Shown here in pieces: positions 33,608 to 43,231 of a stretch of DNA of 64,000 nucleotides (its first letter is position 1; each line of letters starts with the position of its first letter). The notes beneath the pieces are model-generated. The model worked only from the letters and a program-made list of their open reading frames with translations, was not told the origin of the DNA and did not search any database. The translations under genes were made by a program, and so were the position numbers. The DNA comes from Bacteroidota bacterium. GTDB taxonomy: Bacteria > Bacteroidota > Bacteroidia > Chitinophagales > Saprospiraceae. The stretch is from assembly GCA_024743405.1 (NCBI GenBank), contig JANSWP010000022.1, positions 1-64,000 on the forward strand, written 5' to 3'.

Positions 33608-35887
33608 TTATTTTCGTAAGTATTTCGCAATTTTATTAAATAAGTCTTCTGGTTCAAATGGTTTTAAGACATAATCATCCAATCCATATTCCTTAAATTT
33701 TTCATCTTTTGAAATATGTGCATGAGCCGTCATAGCTAAAATGGGAAGGGTAGCTATGCTGTCTGGCATTTCTTCCCTTATATGTTTTGTTGCCTCATAC
33801 CCATCCATGACCGGCATTTGAATATCCATTAGAATAATATCAAAGGACTCTTGCTCCAAAATATCAATAGCAATCTTTCCATTATCAGCGATTTTTAGAT
33901 AGATATTAGGAAACTTGCGCTCCAATGTTTTTCGAGCGACCAATTGATTCATTTTATGATCTTCCACCAATAATAACCGGAAAGGTGTCTCTTCGTCAAG
34001 TTCAACATGATCTAGTTCTGGCGATTTTGGTTCTAATTGTGATGCTTCTCCTACTTCAAAAATTAAGTCAAAAAAGAATTTTGAACCCTTTCCTTCCTCG
34101 CTAGTCGCCCCTATTTTTCCACCTTGTTGCTCTACCAAATTTTTACAAATAGAAAGCCCCAAACCAGTGCCTTCATACAATCTGTCCTTTTGGCGAATTC
34201 GGGTAAAGGTTTCAAAAATAGCATCTATTTTTTCTGACGGAATCCCAATCCCGGAGTCTTCCACAATGAATTGTAACTGCACACTATCCACTATATCAAA
34301 TAGCTTTTTTATATAAATTTTTATAAATCCATGATCTGTAAATTTGATGGCATTGCCTACTAGATTATAAAGGATTTGATTGAGTCTCAGTTTATCCCCT
34401 AATAAAATCATGGGGGTCTCTTCATCGATAATCGTTTCGAAATACAAATCCTTTTCTTGGGCTTTGTATTGCATTACATTAACTAAATTGGCTAATAATT
34501 CTTCTAAATTGAAAAACTTATTTTCAAAAACAATTTTTCCATTTTGAATAGCCGAAATCTCCAGAATATCATTCACTACACCTAAGAGAATTTCAGAAGA
34601 CTGTTTTATGGAACTGACCAAATTAAACTGTTCTTTTTCTAAGTCCATCTGAACAAGAATATTACTCATTCCTAAAATAGCATTCATCGGTGTACGCATC
34701 TCATGACTCACACTTGCAATAAATTGCTCTTTCATCATTGCCGAATGTCTTGCCAAATCCCTCGCTTTCTTCATTTTTTCGGCTTGCTTTCGTTCGGTAA
34801 TATCTCTAAGGATACAGTTATATCCAATAAAGTCATCCGCAACAAAAATATTCGCACTGATGACACAATGCCTCACCTCGCCACTTTTGTGAGCAACTTT
34901 TATTGAATATTCTTTTATTGATTTTTGAGTTCGAAGTTTTAGTAAAAATTCATTTTTCTTTTCTCGTGGATAGAATAATTCATGAATGTTATTTTGGCTT
35001 TCTAACTCCCTTTTTGGGTAACCAAATAACTCTGTCGTCGCATTATTAAAATCTACCAATTTGCCCTCCAATGTGGCTATGAAAATTGCATCTTTCGATT
35101 CTGTAAAAATCTCCTCATACCGCTCTTGGCTTTTTAGGAGCTCTTGTTCTGACAGTTTCCTTTCGGTGATATCTTGGATGATTCCATGAATCACCTCTCC
35201 ATACTCCTGACTTTTCCGAACGGTACATTGGATATAGACGTATTTGGAATAGCCATTTGCCTGAGTGACTTTAAGATCTTTTTTCAACTCCCCTACGTCT
35301 AAAACATCTCGATTTATTTGATAAAAAAAATGGAAAGGGCACTTAGGATCTTCTAAATCTTGTCCCAAAAAAAACGTTTCCCGAGGGGGCAATCCAAATA
35401 TCCGATATACCTCATCAGAGGCAATAAAATAATTAGATTCTGGCTGATACTCCCAATTACCAATGTGAGCAACCCTCTGAGTTTCTTCTAATCGTTTTAA
35501 AACTTGGTTTCTTTCAATGGAAAAACGTAAGGTTTTGGCAAGTAATTCGGAATCAAATGCCCCCTTTACAAGAAAATCTTGAGCACCAGCCTTCACTGCC
35601 TTTAAGCCTAAGCTTTTATCTGCTAATCCGGTTAATACAATGACATTATTATTAGGAAACTTTGTAATCAATTGTGCTAAGGTCTCAAATCCTTGACTAT
35701 CTGGTAGCGTTAAGTCCAATAGAATCGCCTCGAAATCCGTATTTTTTTCCAACTCCATCATTGCTTCCGCCAAAGATACTCTGTGATAAATCTCACAGTC
35801 TAATAAGTCAGATTCACTTAATAGTATCTCTACCAAACGAGCATCCCCTGGATTATCCTCTATGAGTAATATTTTGTTGGTATGCAT
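33608..35887 (-). CDS. Hybrid sensor kinase with two receivers and two PAS domains
   Basis: The 759-residue protein has no membrane segment. In order it has a receiver (about 3-125: LLIEDNPGDARLVEILL, AILLDLTLPDSQG), two PAS/PAC units (about 140-255 and 260-380: VIHGIIQDITERKLSEQ, FIGYNCILRDITERK), a HisKA dimerisation region with SVSHEMRTPMNAILG (His near 397), a HATPase with NLVGNAIKFTDHG, SGIGIPSEK and GTGLGLSICKNL, and a C-terminal receiver (about 640-755: LLVEDHKMNQLVA, IILMDIQMPVMDGYEA). I chose the ATG at 35887 because the receiver begins there. The Hpt gene follows directly, completing a phosphorelay. The output regulator is not in the window. Confidence 0.93.
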   Translation of the reverse strand: MHTNKILLIEDNPGDARLVEILLSESDLLDCEIYHRVSLAEAMMELEKNTDFEAILLDLTLPDSQGFETLAQLITKFPNNNVIVLTGLADKSLGLKAVKAGAQDFLVKGAFDSELLAKTLRFSIERNQVLKRLEETQRVAHIGNWEYQPESNYFIASDEVYRIFGLPPRETFFLGQDLEDPKCPFHFFYQINRDVLDVGELKKDLKVTQANGYSKYVYIQCTVRKSQEYGEVIHGIIQDITERKLSEQELLKSQERYEEIFTESKDAIFIATLEGKLVDFNNATTELFGYPKRELESQNNIHELFYPREKKNEFLLKLRTQKSIKEYSIKVAHKSGEVRHCVISANIFVADDFIGYNCILRDITERKQAEKMKKARDLARHSAMMKEQFIASVSHEMRTPMNAILGMSNILVQMDLEKEQFNLVSSIKQSSEILLGVVNDILEISAIQNGKIVFENKFFNLEELLANLVNVMQYKAQEKDLYFETIIDEETPMILLGDKLRLNQILYNLVGNAIKFTDHGFIKIYIKKLFDIVDSVQLQFIVEDSGIGIPSEKIDAIFETFTRIRQKDRLYEGTGLGLSICKNLVEQQGGKIGATSEEGKGSKFFFDLIFEVGEASQLEPKSPELDHVELDEETPFRLLLVEDHKMNQLVARKTLERKFPNIYLKIADNGKIAIDILEQESFDIILMDIQMPVMDGYEATKHIREEMPDSIATLPILAMTAHAHISKDEKFKEYGLDDYVLKPFEPEDLFNKIAKYLRK

Positions 35888-36118
35888 TGCACCAGAAACT
35901 ATGTTCAAAGTATTTTCTATGGAAAAGTTAGTATTCACGTAGTTCATTTTGTTAGAACTATTAGTTCTGCCAGTTAATATTATTAAAAGGGGGCAAGTCG
36001 GATAAAAAATGAAAATCAGTATGAATCAACAGCAAAAACCGGAGGGGTCTTAACCTGGTTTACCTTTGCACTTGGAATAGATTTTCAATAAATACAGGGG
36101 GGGATGGGACTAAGATGC

Positions 36119-36466
36119 CTAGTTTCTTGGTATGAATACAAATTTCGCACCTAATTCGCTCAAAACGAATAAACACAATTCAGAATTAGGATTTTTATAG
36201 ACAGTTTTAAATTGATTTACTTTTCCTTCTTGGATAATTTGTTTCGTTACAAACTCTTCTAAAGAGGATGCATTAACCGACCATTTGCCGTTTACACTTT
36301 CATTATCAACTATTTGTATACCTATATCAACCGAATGTTGATGAATCACAAATATTGGAAATTTAGAAACGTCTTGTTGGATGATTGTATCAGAAGCTTT
36401 ACCCAAAATATCTTTATAATTTTTTAGTTCTTCTTCTAACTGTTGAAATGAGGTAGTCTCCGCCAT
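36119..36466 (-). CDS. Conserved-looking protein of unknown function
   Basis: The 115-residue protein has no signal peptide or membrane segment and I do not recognise a family. It starts with a charged helix (FQQLEEELKNYKDILGKASDT) and continues with a compact alpha/beta part ending LCLFVLSELGAKFVFIPR. Coding character and spacing support a real gene, and a clean -7 element lies upstream. It sits alone between the hybrid kinase and an AIM24-family gene. Confidence 0.7.
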   Translation of the reverse strand: MAETTSFQQLEEELKNYKDILGKASDTIIQQDVSKFPIFVIHQHSVDIGIQIVDNESVNGKWSVNASSLEEFVTKQIIQEGKVNQFKTVYKNPNSELCLFVLSELGAKFVFIPRN

Positions 36467-36488
36467 ATTATTTATTCAAACTTTTTCA

Positions 36489-36496
36489 CAAATTTA
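36489..36496 (-). promoter_or_regulatory. Bacteroidota -7 element of the 115-residue protein gene
   Basis: TAAATTTG on the minus strand matches TAnnTTTG and lies 22 bases before the ATG, a normal short leader. Confidence 0.4.
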
Positions 36497-36582
36497 GATA
36501 AGAGATTTTGATATTTATAATCTACACAAACTTGATAATTTAAATTATCAAATTTATATAGATCATGAGTTTCTAGTTTGAA

Positions 36583-37374
36583 TCAACCATCTCCATCTAA
36601 TAAATCACCTATAGTACCCAAAATACTGCCTTCTCCTTTTCCACCACCTGCTCCTCTAAGATTAGATAGGACACGCCCTGCCAATCTTGAAAAAGGTAAA
36701 GATTGAACCCAAACAGTCCCTGGTCCCTCCAATCGAGCAAAAAATAATCCTTCTCCGCCAAAAACCGTATTTCGAATGCCGCCAACAAGCTGAATATCAT
36801 AATCTACATCACGAGTAAAACCGACCAAACAGCCCGTATCTATTTTCAAAACCTCTCCAATCATTAATTCTTTTTCAATCACTGTACCGCCAGCATGCAT
36901 AAATGCCATTCCATCACCTTCAATCTTTTGCATGATAAAGCCTTCTCCACCAAACAACCCTCTTCCCATTTTCTTTGAAAATTCAATACCAACAGAAACA
37001 CCTTTCGCAGCACACAAAAAAGCATCCTTTTGGCAAATAATCTTCTCTTCATAGTTACACAAGTCAATTGGAATAATCTTTCCTGGATAAGGCGATGCAA
37101 ACGATACTTTTTTCTTGCCTCTCCCTTGATGTGTAAAAGCAGTCATAAACAAACTTTCGCCTGTTAACAAGCGCTTGCCAGCAGAAAAAACTTTATCCCA
37201 AATACCTCCTCTTTTGCGACTTCCATCACCAAAAATAGTAGCCATTTCAATCTCATCATCCATCATCATAAAAGCACCTGATTCGGCAATAACCGTTTCA
37301 AATGGATCTAATTCGATTTCGACAAATTGCATCTCTTCGCCAAATATTTGATAGTCAATTTCGTGTGTATTCAT
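36583..37374 (-). CDS. AIM24/TIGR00266 family protein
   Basis: The 263-residue protein matches the TIGR00266/AIM24 family, made of a three-layer beta prism. Telling blocks are ETVIAESGAFMMMDDEIEM, SLFMTAFTHQGRGKKKVSFA and SPYPGKIIPIDL, then KDAFLCAAKG, GEGFIMQKIEGDGMAFMHAGG and GLFFARLEGPGTVWVQSLPFSRLAGR. The tail is glycine-rich. There is no signal peptide. The family's molecular role is not established in bacteria. Confidence 0.88.
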   Translation of the reverse strand: MNTHEIDYQIFGEEMQFVEIELDPFETVIAESGAFMMMDDEIEMATIFGDGSRKRGGIWDKVFSAGKRLLTGESLFMTAFTHQGRGKKKVSFASPYPGKIIPIDLCNYEEKIICQKDAFLCAAKGVSVGIEFSKKMGRGLFGGEGFIMQKIEGDGMAFMHAGGTVIEKELMIGEVLKIDTGCLVGFTRDVDYDIQLVGGIRNTVFGGEGLFFARLEGPGTVWVQSLPFSRLAGRVLSNLRGAGGGKGEGSILGTIGDLLDGDG

Positions 37375-37404
37375 TGGTTATGAGTTTAGATTTAAAAAAT
37401 TATG

Positions 37405-39426
37405 TCAAACAGATTCTTTCAATTTCTTTTTCAATGCAAATAATTCATCTCGATATTGTGCAGCTGTAATAAAATCCAATTCTTTCGCAGCTCTTTTCAT
37501 CTTCTTCTCCGTCTCTGCCATCGTTTTCTCAACCTGATCACGGGTCATATAAGCAATTATTGGATCTGCTGCAATACTCGGCTCATCTGGCTCTACATAA
37601 TATTCTCGATTACCTCGAATATCCAAAATAGAACGTTGATTAAAAATCTCCTCCTTCGATTTTATGATAGTTGTTGGCGTGATACCATGCTCCTCATTAT
37701 AAGCCATTTGAATACTTCTACGGCGGTTTGTTTCTTCTATTGTTCGACGCATGGATTTGGTGACCTTATCCGCATAAAAAATCACCATACCATTTGAATT
37801 TCGCGCTGCCCGCCCCGCTGTCTGAGTAAGAGACTTATCATTCCTTAAAAAACCTTCCTTATCAGCATCCAAAATTGCGACCAACGAAACTTCCGGCAAA
37901 TCTAATCCTTCTCTTAAAAGGTTCACTCCAACTAAAACATCAAAATTTCCAAGCCTAAGGTCACGCAAAATTTCAACCCTTTCCATGGTATCCACTTCTG
38001 AATGAATATACCGAACCTTGATGTTCAGTTTTGCCATATATTTTGACAATTCCTCTGACATCCTTTTAGTCAAGGTCGTCACCAAAACACGCTCATTCTT
38101 TTTTATCCTTTCATCAATTTCTTCTAACAAATCATCAATTTGATTCAAACTAGGGCGTACATCAATCGGTGGATCAAGCAAACCTGTAGGACGAATTAAT
38201 TGCTCAATAATCAACCCATCTGTTTGTTCCAATTCATAATCTGAGGGTGTTGCACTCACATAAACAATTTGATTGGTCAGTTGCTCAAATTCTGTAAAAT
38301 TCAATGGTCGATTATCCATTGCCGAAGGTAATCGAAAACCATAATTCACTAAATTCAATTTCCGCGCTCGATCTCCCCCCCACATCCCACGTACCTGAGG
38401 AATAGTCACATGACTCTCGTCCACCACCAACAAATAATCTTCTGGAAAATAATCCAAGAGACAAAAAGGCCGAGTACCCATTTGCCTATTATCGAAAAAA
38501 CGAGAATAATTTTCAACCCCATTACAATAGCCCAATTCTCTAATCATTTCAAGATCAAAGGTTGTTCTCTCTTTCACTCGCTTGGCTTCCAAGATTCGTC
38601 CCTCCCGCTCAAAATATTTTATTTGAAGATATAATTCGTCCTCAATCTCTCTGATAATTTCGCCCATTCTATCACGTGGCGCAATATATAAATTGGCAGG
38701 AAAGATGGCCGCAAACTCTAAACTCTCTATGCGTTTCCCACTTTCAATTTCGAGCATTTCTATTTCCTCAATTTCATCGCCAAAAAAAGTCACCCTATAT
38801 CCATAATCCACATAAGGTAAATTGATATCAACCGTATCCCCACGCACTCGAAAAGTAGCACGCCCAAACTCAATTTCCGTGCGTGAATAAAGACTTTCGA
38901 CCAAAGAATATAAAAACGTATTGCGCGTAATAATTTGCCCTTTTTTTATTCGAATGATACCCTGTTTGTAGTCTTCTGGATTACCCATTCCATAAATACA
39001 CGATACGGATGCAACAATAATAATATCACGCCTTCCAGAAAGCAAAGAAGAAGTCGCACGAAGCCTTAATTTATCTACCTCTTCATTAATCTGAAGATCT
39101 TTTTCAATAAAAGTATCCGTCACCATAATATAGGCTTCAGGCTGATAATAATCGTAATAAGACACAAAATATTCGACCGCATTATCAGGAAAAAACTCTC
39201 TAAACTCTCCATATAACTGAGCAGTCAAAGTCTTGTTATGGGTCAAAACCAAGGTTGGCCGATTCAATTCAGCGATCGCATTCGCAATAGTAAATGTTTT
39301 TCCTGAGCCTGTTACACCAAGTAAAACTTGGGCTTTTTCACCTGCTTTGACGCCATCCACAATTTGTCGAATAGCTTGTGGTTGATCACCAGTTGGCTTA
39401 AAAGGAGATTCGAGTTTAAAACTCAT
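37405..39426 (-). CDS. uvrB: UvrABC excision nuclease subunit B (UvrB)
   Basis: UvrB verifies DNA damage and recruits UvrC in nucleotide excision repair. The 673 residues show Walker A GVTGSGKTFTIANAIA, the damage-probing beta hairpin YYDYYQPEAYIMVTDT, the Walker B region LLVVDESHVTIPQV, the helicase motifs VGVNLLREGLDLPEVSLV and TQTAGRAARNSNG, and a C-terminal UVR motif (ELDFITAAQYRDELFALKK) that contacts UvrC. Length is typical. No uvrA or uvrC is nearby. Confidence 0.97.
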   Translation of the reverse strand: MSFKLESPFKPTGDQPQAIRQIVDGVKAGEKAQVLLGVTGSGKTFTIANAIAELNRPTLVLTHNKTLTAQLYGEFREFFPDNAVEYFVSYYDYYQPEAYIMVTDTFIEKDLQINEEVDKLRLRATSSLLSGRRDIIIVASVSCIYGMGNPEDYKQGIIRIKKGQIITRNTFLYSLVESLYSRTEIEFGRATFRVRGDTVDINLPYVDYGYRVTFFGDEIEEIEMLEIESGKRIESLEFAAIFPANLYIAPRDRMGEIIREIEDELYLQIKYFEREGRILEAKRVKERTTFDLEMIRELGYCNGVENYSRFFDNRQMGTRPFCLLDYFPEDYLLVVDESHVTIPQVRGMWGGDRARKLNLVNYGFRLPSAMDNRPLNFTEFEQLTNQIVYVSATPSDYELEQTDGLIIEQLIRPTGLLDPPIDVRPSLNQIDDLLEEIDERIKKNERVLVTTLTKRMSEELSKYMAKLNIKVRYIHSEVDTMERVEILRDLRLGNFDVLVGVNLLREGLDLPEVSLVAILDADKEGFLRNDKSLTQTAGRAARNSNGMVIFYADKVTKSMRRTIEETNRRRSIQMAYNEEHGITPTTIIKSKEEIFNQRSILDIRGNREYYVEPDEPSIAADPIIAYMTRDQVEKTMAETEKKMKRAAKELDFITAAQYRDELFALKKKLKESV

Positions 39427-39600
39427 ATTCAGATGTACAATTTTGGATTTATTATTGACGATTCTTTGGCATTGAAGAATGCAACAAAAATATGTAAAAA
39501 AAGGTCAATTACATCTGTCAAAATAAACCAAATATCCTGAATCAAAATAAATATTGGAGCGCGTTTGATTTTATTCTCCTTATTCAAAGCTTAATTGAGG

Positions 39601-40680
39601 TTATTTACTAAAAAAATCATCAATCAGCCCATGGAAGTGATGAACACCCTTTTCCATCGTAGGAGAGAAACGCCCTGATTTGTAATATCTCGATTGAATA
39701 CCTAACTGGACATTTTCTACCACCGCTTCATCTTCTATTTCAGTATTTTCCAAATTATTAGCTGTTCTTTGAAAAGAAGCATTTTTGAATTTGTAAGTCC
39801 TAAAAGAAACTATCGTTTGATTATGAGAAATTGGTTGGACATAATTTAAAGAAAGTCCCCATGGATAAAAATTTAACATCAGATTGGGAAATAACCAAAA
39901 GTAATAAGCATACACCTTTCGCCCATAATCTGGTGATCCTTTGGGAATATCAAAATGAGGCTCTCCTTCTCCAGCTATACCAACCTGAAGATTGCAATAA
40001 GGGAATATTTCATAGTCATAACTCCCAAAATCCAACGCCTGGTTGAGCGCAGGGTGGACAAATGGTACATGAAACCCTTCTAAATAATTGTCACAATACA
40101 ATGCCCAATGAGCATTGACAGAATAATCCTTTGTCCCTTCTTCATTAAACTCCAACGTATTCAATGGCATCCATCCTACCCGATCTTGTATTGGGCGAAT
40201 CAGTTCCTCAAAATCCAGTTTTGGTTCTAAAGAAATGAAATATAAACCTAACCATTTTCGAAGATGAATTTTAGTAAGATTGTCCGCCTCAGAGGGAAAA
40301 TTTTCAGTTTTTTCAAATTGAGGCATGCTCTTAAATTGTCCATCTAAATGAAAACAACGACCATGATAACCACAACTCAACAATCGATTTTTCCCTGCTT
40401 TTTCAACAATTATTTTTCCACGATGCGTACAAACATTTGAAAGACAATGAACCTGATTTGCGCGGTCATGAGTCAATAAAAGTGGCTCATCTAAAACACC
40501 CGTCAAAAAAGTAAAAGGATAAACAGCTCCTTGTTCTTCAACAACATTTGCATCGGCTACATACTGCCAAGTAGAGGCAAATATTTTCTCTTTAGACGCC
40601 TCAAAATGAGTAAAATCACGATAGAAATCGGAAGGTAAGGTTGACGCTTTGCTGATGTTTTTGTGTATTTGAAAAGGCAT
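39601..40680 (-). CDS. Rieske non-haem iron oxygenase, alpha subunit type
   Basis: The 359-residue cytoplasmic protein has an N-terminal Rieske domain with the [2Fe-2S] ligands in CTHRG and CGYHGR (about residues 88-110), then a catalytic SRPBCC domain. The mononuclear iron ligands are visible in YCDNYLEGFHVPFVHPAL and a later aspartate. The overall order resembles choline monooxygenase and phenylpropionate dioxygenase alpha subunits. No reductase or beta subunit is adjacent, so electron transfer must use partners elsewhere. The substrate cannot be named. Confidence 0.88.
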   Translation of the reverse strand: MPFQIHKNISKASTLPSDFYRDFTHFEASKEKIFASTWQYVADANVVEEQGAVYPFTFLTGVLDEPLLLTHDRANQVHCLSNVCTHRGKIIVEKAGKNRLLSCGYHGRCFHLDGQFKSMPQFEKTENFPSEADNLTKIHLRKWLGLYFISLEPKLDFEELIRPIQDRVGWMPLNTLEFNEEGTKDYSVNAHWALYCDNYLEGFHVPFVHPALNQALDFGSYDYEIFPYCNLQVGIAGEGEPHFDIPKGSPDYGRKVYAYYFWLFPNLMLNFYPWGLSLNYVQPISHNQTIVSFRTYKFKNASFQRTANNLENTEIEDEAVVENVQLGIQSRYYKSGRFSPTMEKGVHHFHGLIDDFFSK

Positions 40681-40737
40681 TTCACGAAAATTTCCTAGAA
40701 TAAAAAAATATAAGTGGTTTCGAAATTATAACCGATG

Positions 40738-40950
40738 TTATTGAATACCAAAACGCAATTTCTTTTCATTTAGCCATTTTTCAATTGGTTCATAAAATAA
40801 CAAAAATGCCACTAAAATATAAAATCCATAATCACAAATATTCACAAAAAAGTGAATATCATCATTATCCCAAAATCTTTTCTTCAATTGACCATATCTA
40901 ATAAAGATAGCTTGATTAAGTAAGTGCTTAGACAGAAATAACTTGCACAT
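40738..40950 (-). pseudogene. Possible 3' remnant of a membrane protein gene at a repeat edge
   Basis: A 70-codon frame (…YGQLKKRFWDNDDIHFFVNI and a hydrophobic stretch ILVAFLLFYEPI, ending LRFGIQ) starts inside the palindromic element at 40917-41090. Its first residues are encoded by the repeat itself. The remaining about 59 codons look like protein-coding sequence and may be the C-terminal remnant of a gene interrupted by the element. No continuation is visible on the other side. Confidence 0.3.
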
Positions 40951-41090
40951 ATTATGACGGACTATTTTTTTACCATATTTCGTTAAAAATGCTCGCTATA
41001 TCTAAGGATATACCTGTGCTTTTTGCCTCATCTGGCAAAAAAATAGTTTTCGTCAAATATGGAACTTATTTCTGTCCTAGCACTTACTTA
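40917..41090 (-). repeat. Palindromic MITE-like element, family A, copy 1
   Basis: Imperfect terminal inverted repeats of about 25 bp (TAAGTAAGTGCT, two to three variable bases, GACAGAAATAA) enclose about 120 bases without a gene. The whole element is the reverse complement of the copy at 44982-45148 with few differences. The core CGTTAAAAATGCTCG at 40981-40995 is shared, in reverse orientation, with families B and E. Confidence 0.85.
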
Positions 41091-41125
41091 TAAATCCCTG
41101 TACTAATAAAGGCTTACACCAAAAA

Positions 41126-41158
41126 AATAGGCACGAATTTTATCAATTCGCACCTATT
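41126..41158 (-). terminator. Terminator of the DEAD-box helicase gene
   Basis: Arms AATAGGCACGAATT and AATTCGCACCTATT pair with a two-base mismatch and are followed by a T-run on the minus strand, 33 bases past the helicase stop. Confidence 0.7.
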
Positions 41159-41190
41159 ATAGTTCATTCTCTTTTTATCTTATCAAGCGT

Positions 41191-42864
41191 TTATCGGCGC
41201 CCTTTTCTTCTACTTCCTCCTCCAATTCTTTCTCTTCTTCGTCCGCCGCCGCCACTTCTTGGATCACCAATATTTACCCTTAACCTTCGACCTTCAAATT
41301 CACTATTTTTGAACTGTGCCAAAACATCTTGCACCAAATCAGTTTCCACATCGAAAAAAGTAAATTTCCGGTTCATATCAATCCGTCCAATCGAACTTCC
41401 TGAAATATGCGTATGTCCACATACGAAAGCCAAAAATCCACCTTTGCCCTCTACATCCATAGATCCGATATTAATAAATAACCTATTGTAATCTTCTCTT
41501 CCTTTCTTTCGTGTTTTCTCCCTCATACCATTACTTCCTGGTCTTGGATTCAAATCAGGAGCACGACGATAAGCCTTAAAATAATGGCTAAAAGATAAAG
41601 AAGCGACATGCTTAATCAAATCTTCTTTGGATAGATCTTCCAAAACTTCCTGAATCTTTGGCAAAAAGTCCTCGATTTCATCCAAAACAGGTACTTCTTT
41701 CACCAAATGCATGTGAGATAAAAGGCGTTTTTCACAGATTTCCTTTCCTGTAGGAATATGCGCTAGTTTGAATTCGATTCGCACTATTCGAGACAATTGT
41801 CTCAAAAGTCCCATATCCTTTGGATGTGCTAAAACTAGAGAAACACCTTTGTTCCCCGCTCGACCTGTTCTACCGGCTCGATGTGTATAAAAAGATTTAT
41901 CATCAGGTATATTATAGTGAAAAACATGTGTAATATCCTGAACATCAATTCCTCTGGCAGCGACATCCGTAGCCACTAAAACCTGTAATCTTTTTGACCG
42001 AAAATTATCCATCACTCGGTCTCGCTGATGTTGATTTAAATCTCCATGCAACGCATCTGCATTGTAACCATCTTTCGATAATTTTTCAGCAATTTCTCGG
42101 GCATCATTACGTGTTCGAGTAAAAATCAACCCAAAAGTATCTGCCTCAAAATCTAGAAATCGCTTCAAAGCCAAATACCTTTCTGACCCTCGAACCATAA
42201 CATATTGATGCTCAATATCAGCATTAGAGGTGTTCCGGGTTCCTACCGTAATTTCGAAAGGCTCCAACATATAATTTTTGGCAATTCGACGCACATCTGG
42301 CGGCATGGTTGCCGAAAATAACCAAGTCAATTTCTCATCTGGGGTATCTTTTAAGATATCATCAATCTCCTCTTTGAATCCCATATTCAACATCTCATCC
42401 GCTTCATCTAATACTACATAATCAATGGCAGTGATATCTACCACTCTTCGTCGAATCAAATCACGCAAGCGCCCTGGAGTCGCTACGATGATGTGAACAC
42501 CTCTCTTGACCTCTCGAATCTGTTTTCCGATATCTGTTCCACCGTACACTTCGAGAATTTTCAATCCTCTCTTTTTCTTAGCAAATAGTTTTAATTCTTT
42601 GGAAATCTGAAGACAAAGCTCTCTAGTTGGTGCGAGCACCAAAGCTTGAGTTTGATTTTCTTCAATGTTGACTAGATCAATTAGTGGCAAACCGAAGGCA
42701 GCGGTTTTACCCGTTCCGGTTTGAGCCAAACCAACAAAATCTGTGTCATCTTGTAAAAGTCTAGGAATTGCCTTTGCTTGAATAGGGGTGGGTTCTTTGA
42801 ATCCAATCTCCTCAATGGCATCCAACACTTGTTGGGAGAGCCCCAACGTTACAAATTCACTCAT
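41191..42864 (-). CDS. DEAD-box RNA helicase (DeaD/CshA-like)
   Basis: This ATP-dependent RNA helicase remodels structured RNA, for instance in ribosome assembly or cold response. The 557 residues carry the Q-motif region GFKEPTPIQAKAIP, Walker A AQTGTGKTAAFGLP, the DEAD box VVLDEADEMLNMGF, LFSATMPPDVRR, VATDVAARGIDVQD and HRAGRTGRAGNKG. A DbpA-type RNA-binding domain spans about 450-530 (RLFINIGSMDVEGKGGFLAFV). The tail is rich in Gly and Arg (GGGGRRRERIGGGSRRKGRR), typical for RNA contact. Confidence 0.95.
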   Translation of the reverse strand: MSEFVTLGLSQQVLDAIEEIGFKEPTPIQAKAIPRLLQDDTDFVGLAQTGTGKTAAFGLPLIDLVNIEENQTQALVLAPTRELCLQISKELKLFAKKKRGLKILEVYGGTDIGKQIREVKRGVHIIVATPGRLRDLIRRRVVDITAIDYVVLDEADEMLNMGFKEEIDDILKDTPDEKLTWLFSATMPPDVRRIAKNYMLEPFEITVGTRNTSNADIEHQYVMVRGSERYLALKRFLDFEADTFGLIFTRTRNDAREIAEKLSKDGYNADALHGDLNQHQRDRVMDNFRSKRLQVLVATDVAARGIDVQDITHVFHYNIPDDKSFYTHRAGRTGRAGNKGVSLVLAHPKDMGLLRQLSRIVRIEFKLAHIPTGKEICEKRLLSHMHLVKEVPVLDEIEDFLPKIQEVLEDLSKEDLIKHVASLSFSHYFKAYRRAPDLNPRPGSNGMREKTRKKGREDYNRLFINIGSMDVEGKGGFLAFVCGHTHISGSSIGRIDMNRKFTFFDVETDLVQDVLAQFKNSEFEGRRLRVNIGDPRSGGGGRRRERIGGGSRRKGRR

Positions 42865-42870
42865 TAAAAT

Positions 42871-42902
42871 TTTTGAGTTGCGAGTTTCGAGTTGCGAGTT
42901 TA
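42871..42902. repeat. Short tandem duplication before the helicase gene
   Basis: The 13-16 base unit GAGTTGCGAGTTT(C) is present twice in tandem just upstream of the helicase start. It is too short to mark as mobile. Confidence 0.5.
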
Positions 42903-43231
42903 GATGAAAGCGACTTTGAAATGAAAATAATCCTGAAAAGTCCCGATTTTTTTGCTTTCTGCAACCATTGACCGAAACTCCTAACTCGATAATCCTTTTT
43001 TAAAATAAGGCACAAAGGTATATATAAAAAGGGATTTCTAAAATTTGGTATTCCGTCTTTCGTATTTTATACACTTTTACCAAAAAATTATTCTATTTAT
43101 TTTTTAGCCGTTTAAAAAATTTTTAGAAATCGATTTACGCTTTTTAGTTAATAATTAATTTGCTTTTCTTAAAAATTACCAAATAATACTACACTCTAAA
43201 TAATAAGTGTATTTTCTACAAAATCACAACA
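42903..43231. other. Intergenic region between deaD and the peroxiredoxin-like pseudogene
   Basis: No gene is seen. A minus-strand -7 element (listed separately) suggests a long leader of about 150 bases for the helicase mRNA, a feature known for some cold-regulated helicases. No plus-strand promoter could be assigned. Confidence 0.4.
43013..43020 (-). promoter_or_regulatory. Bacteroidota -7 element of the DEAD-box helicase gene
   Basis: TACCTTTG on the minus strand matches TAnnTTTG and lies about 148 bases before the helicase ATG, implying a long untranslated leader that includes the tandem duplication. Confidence 0.4.
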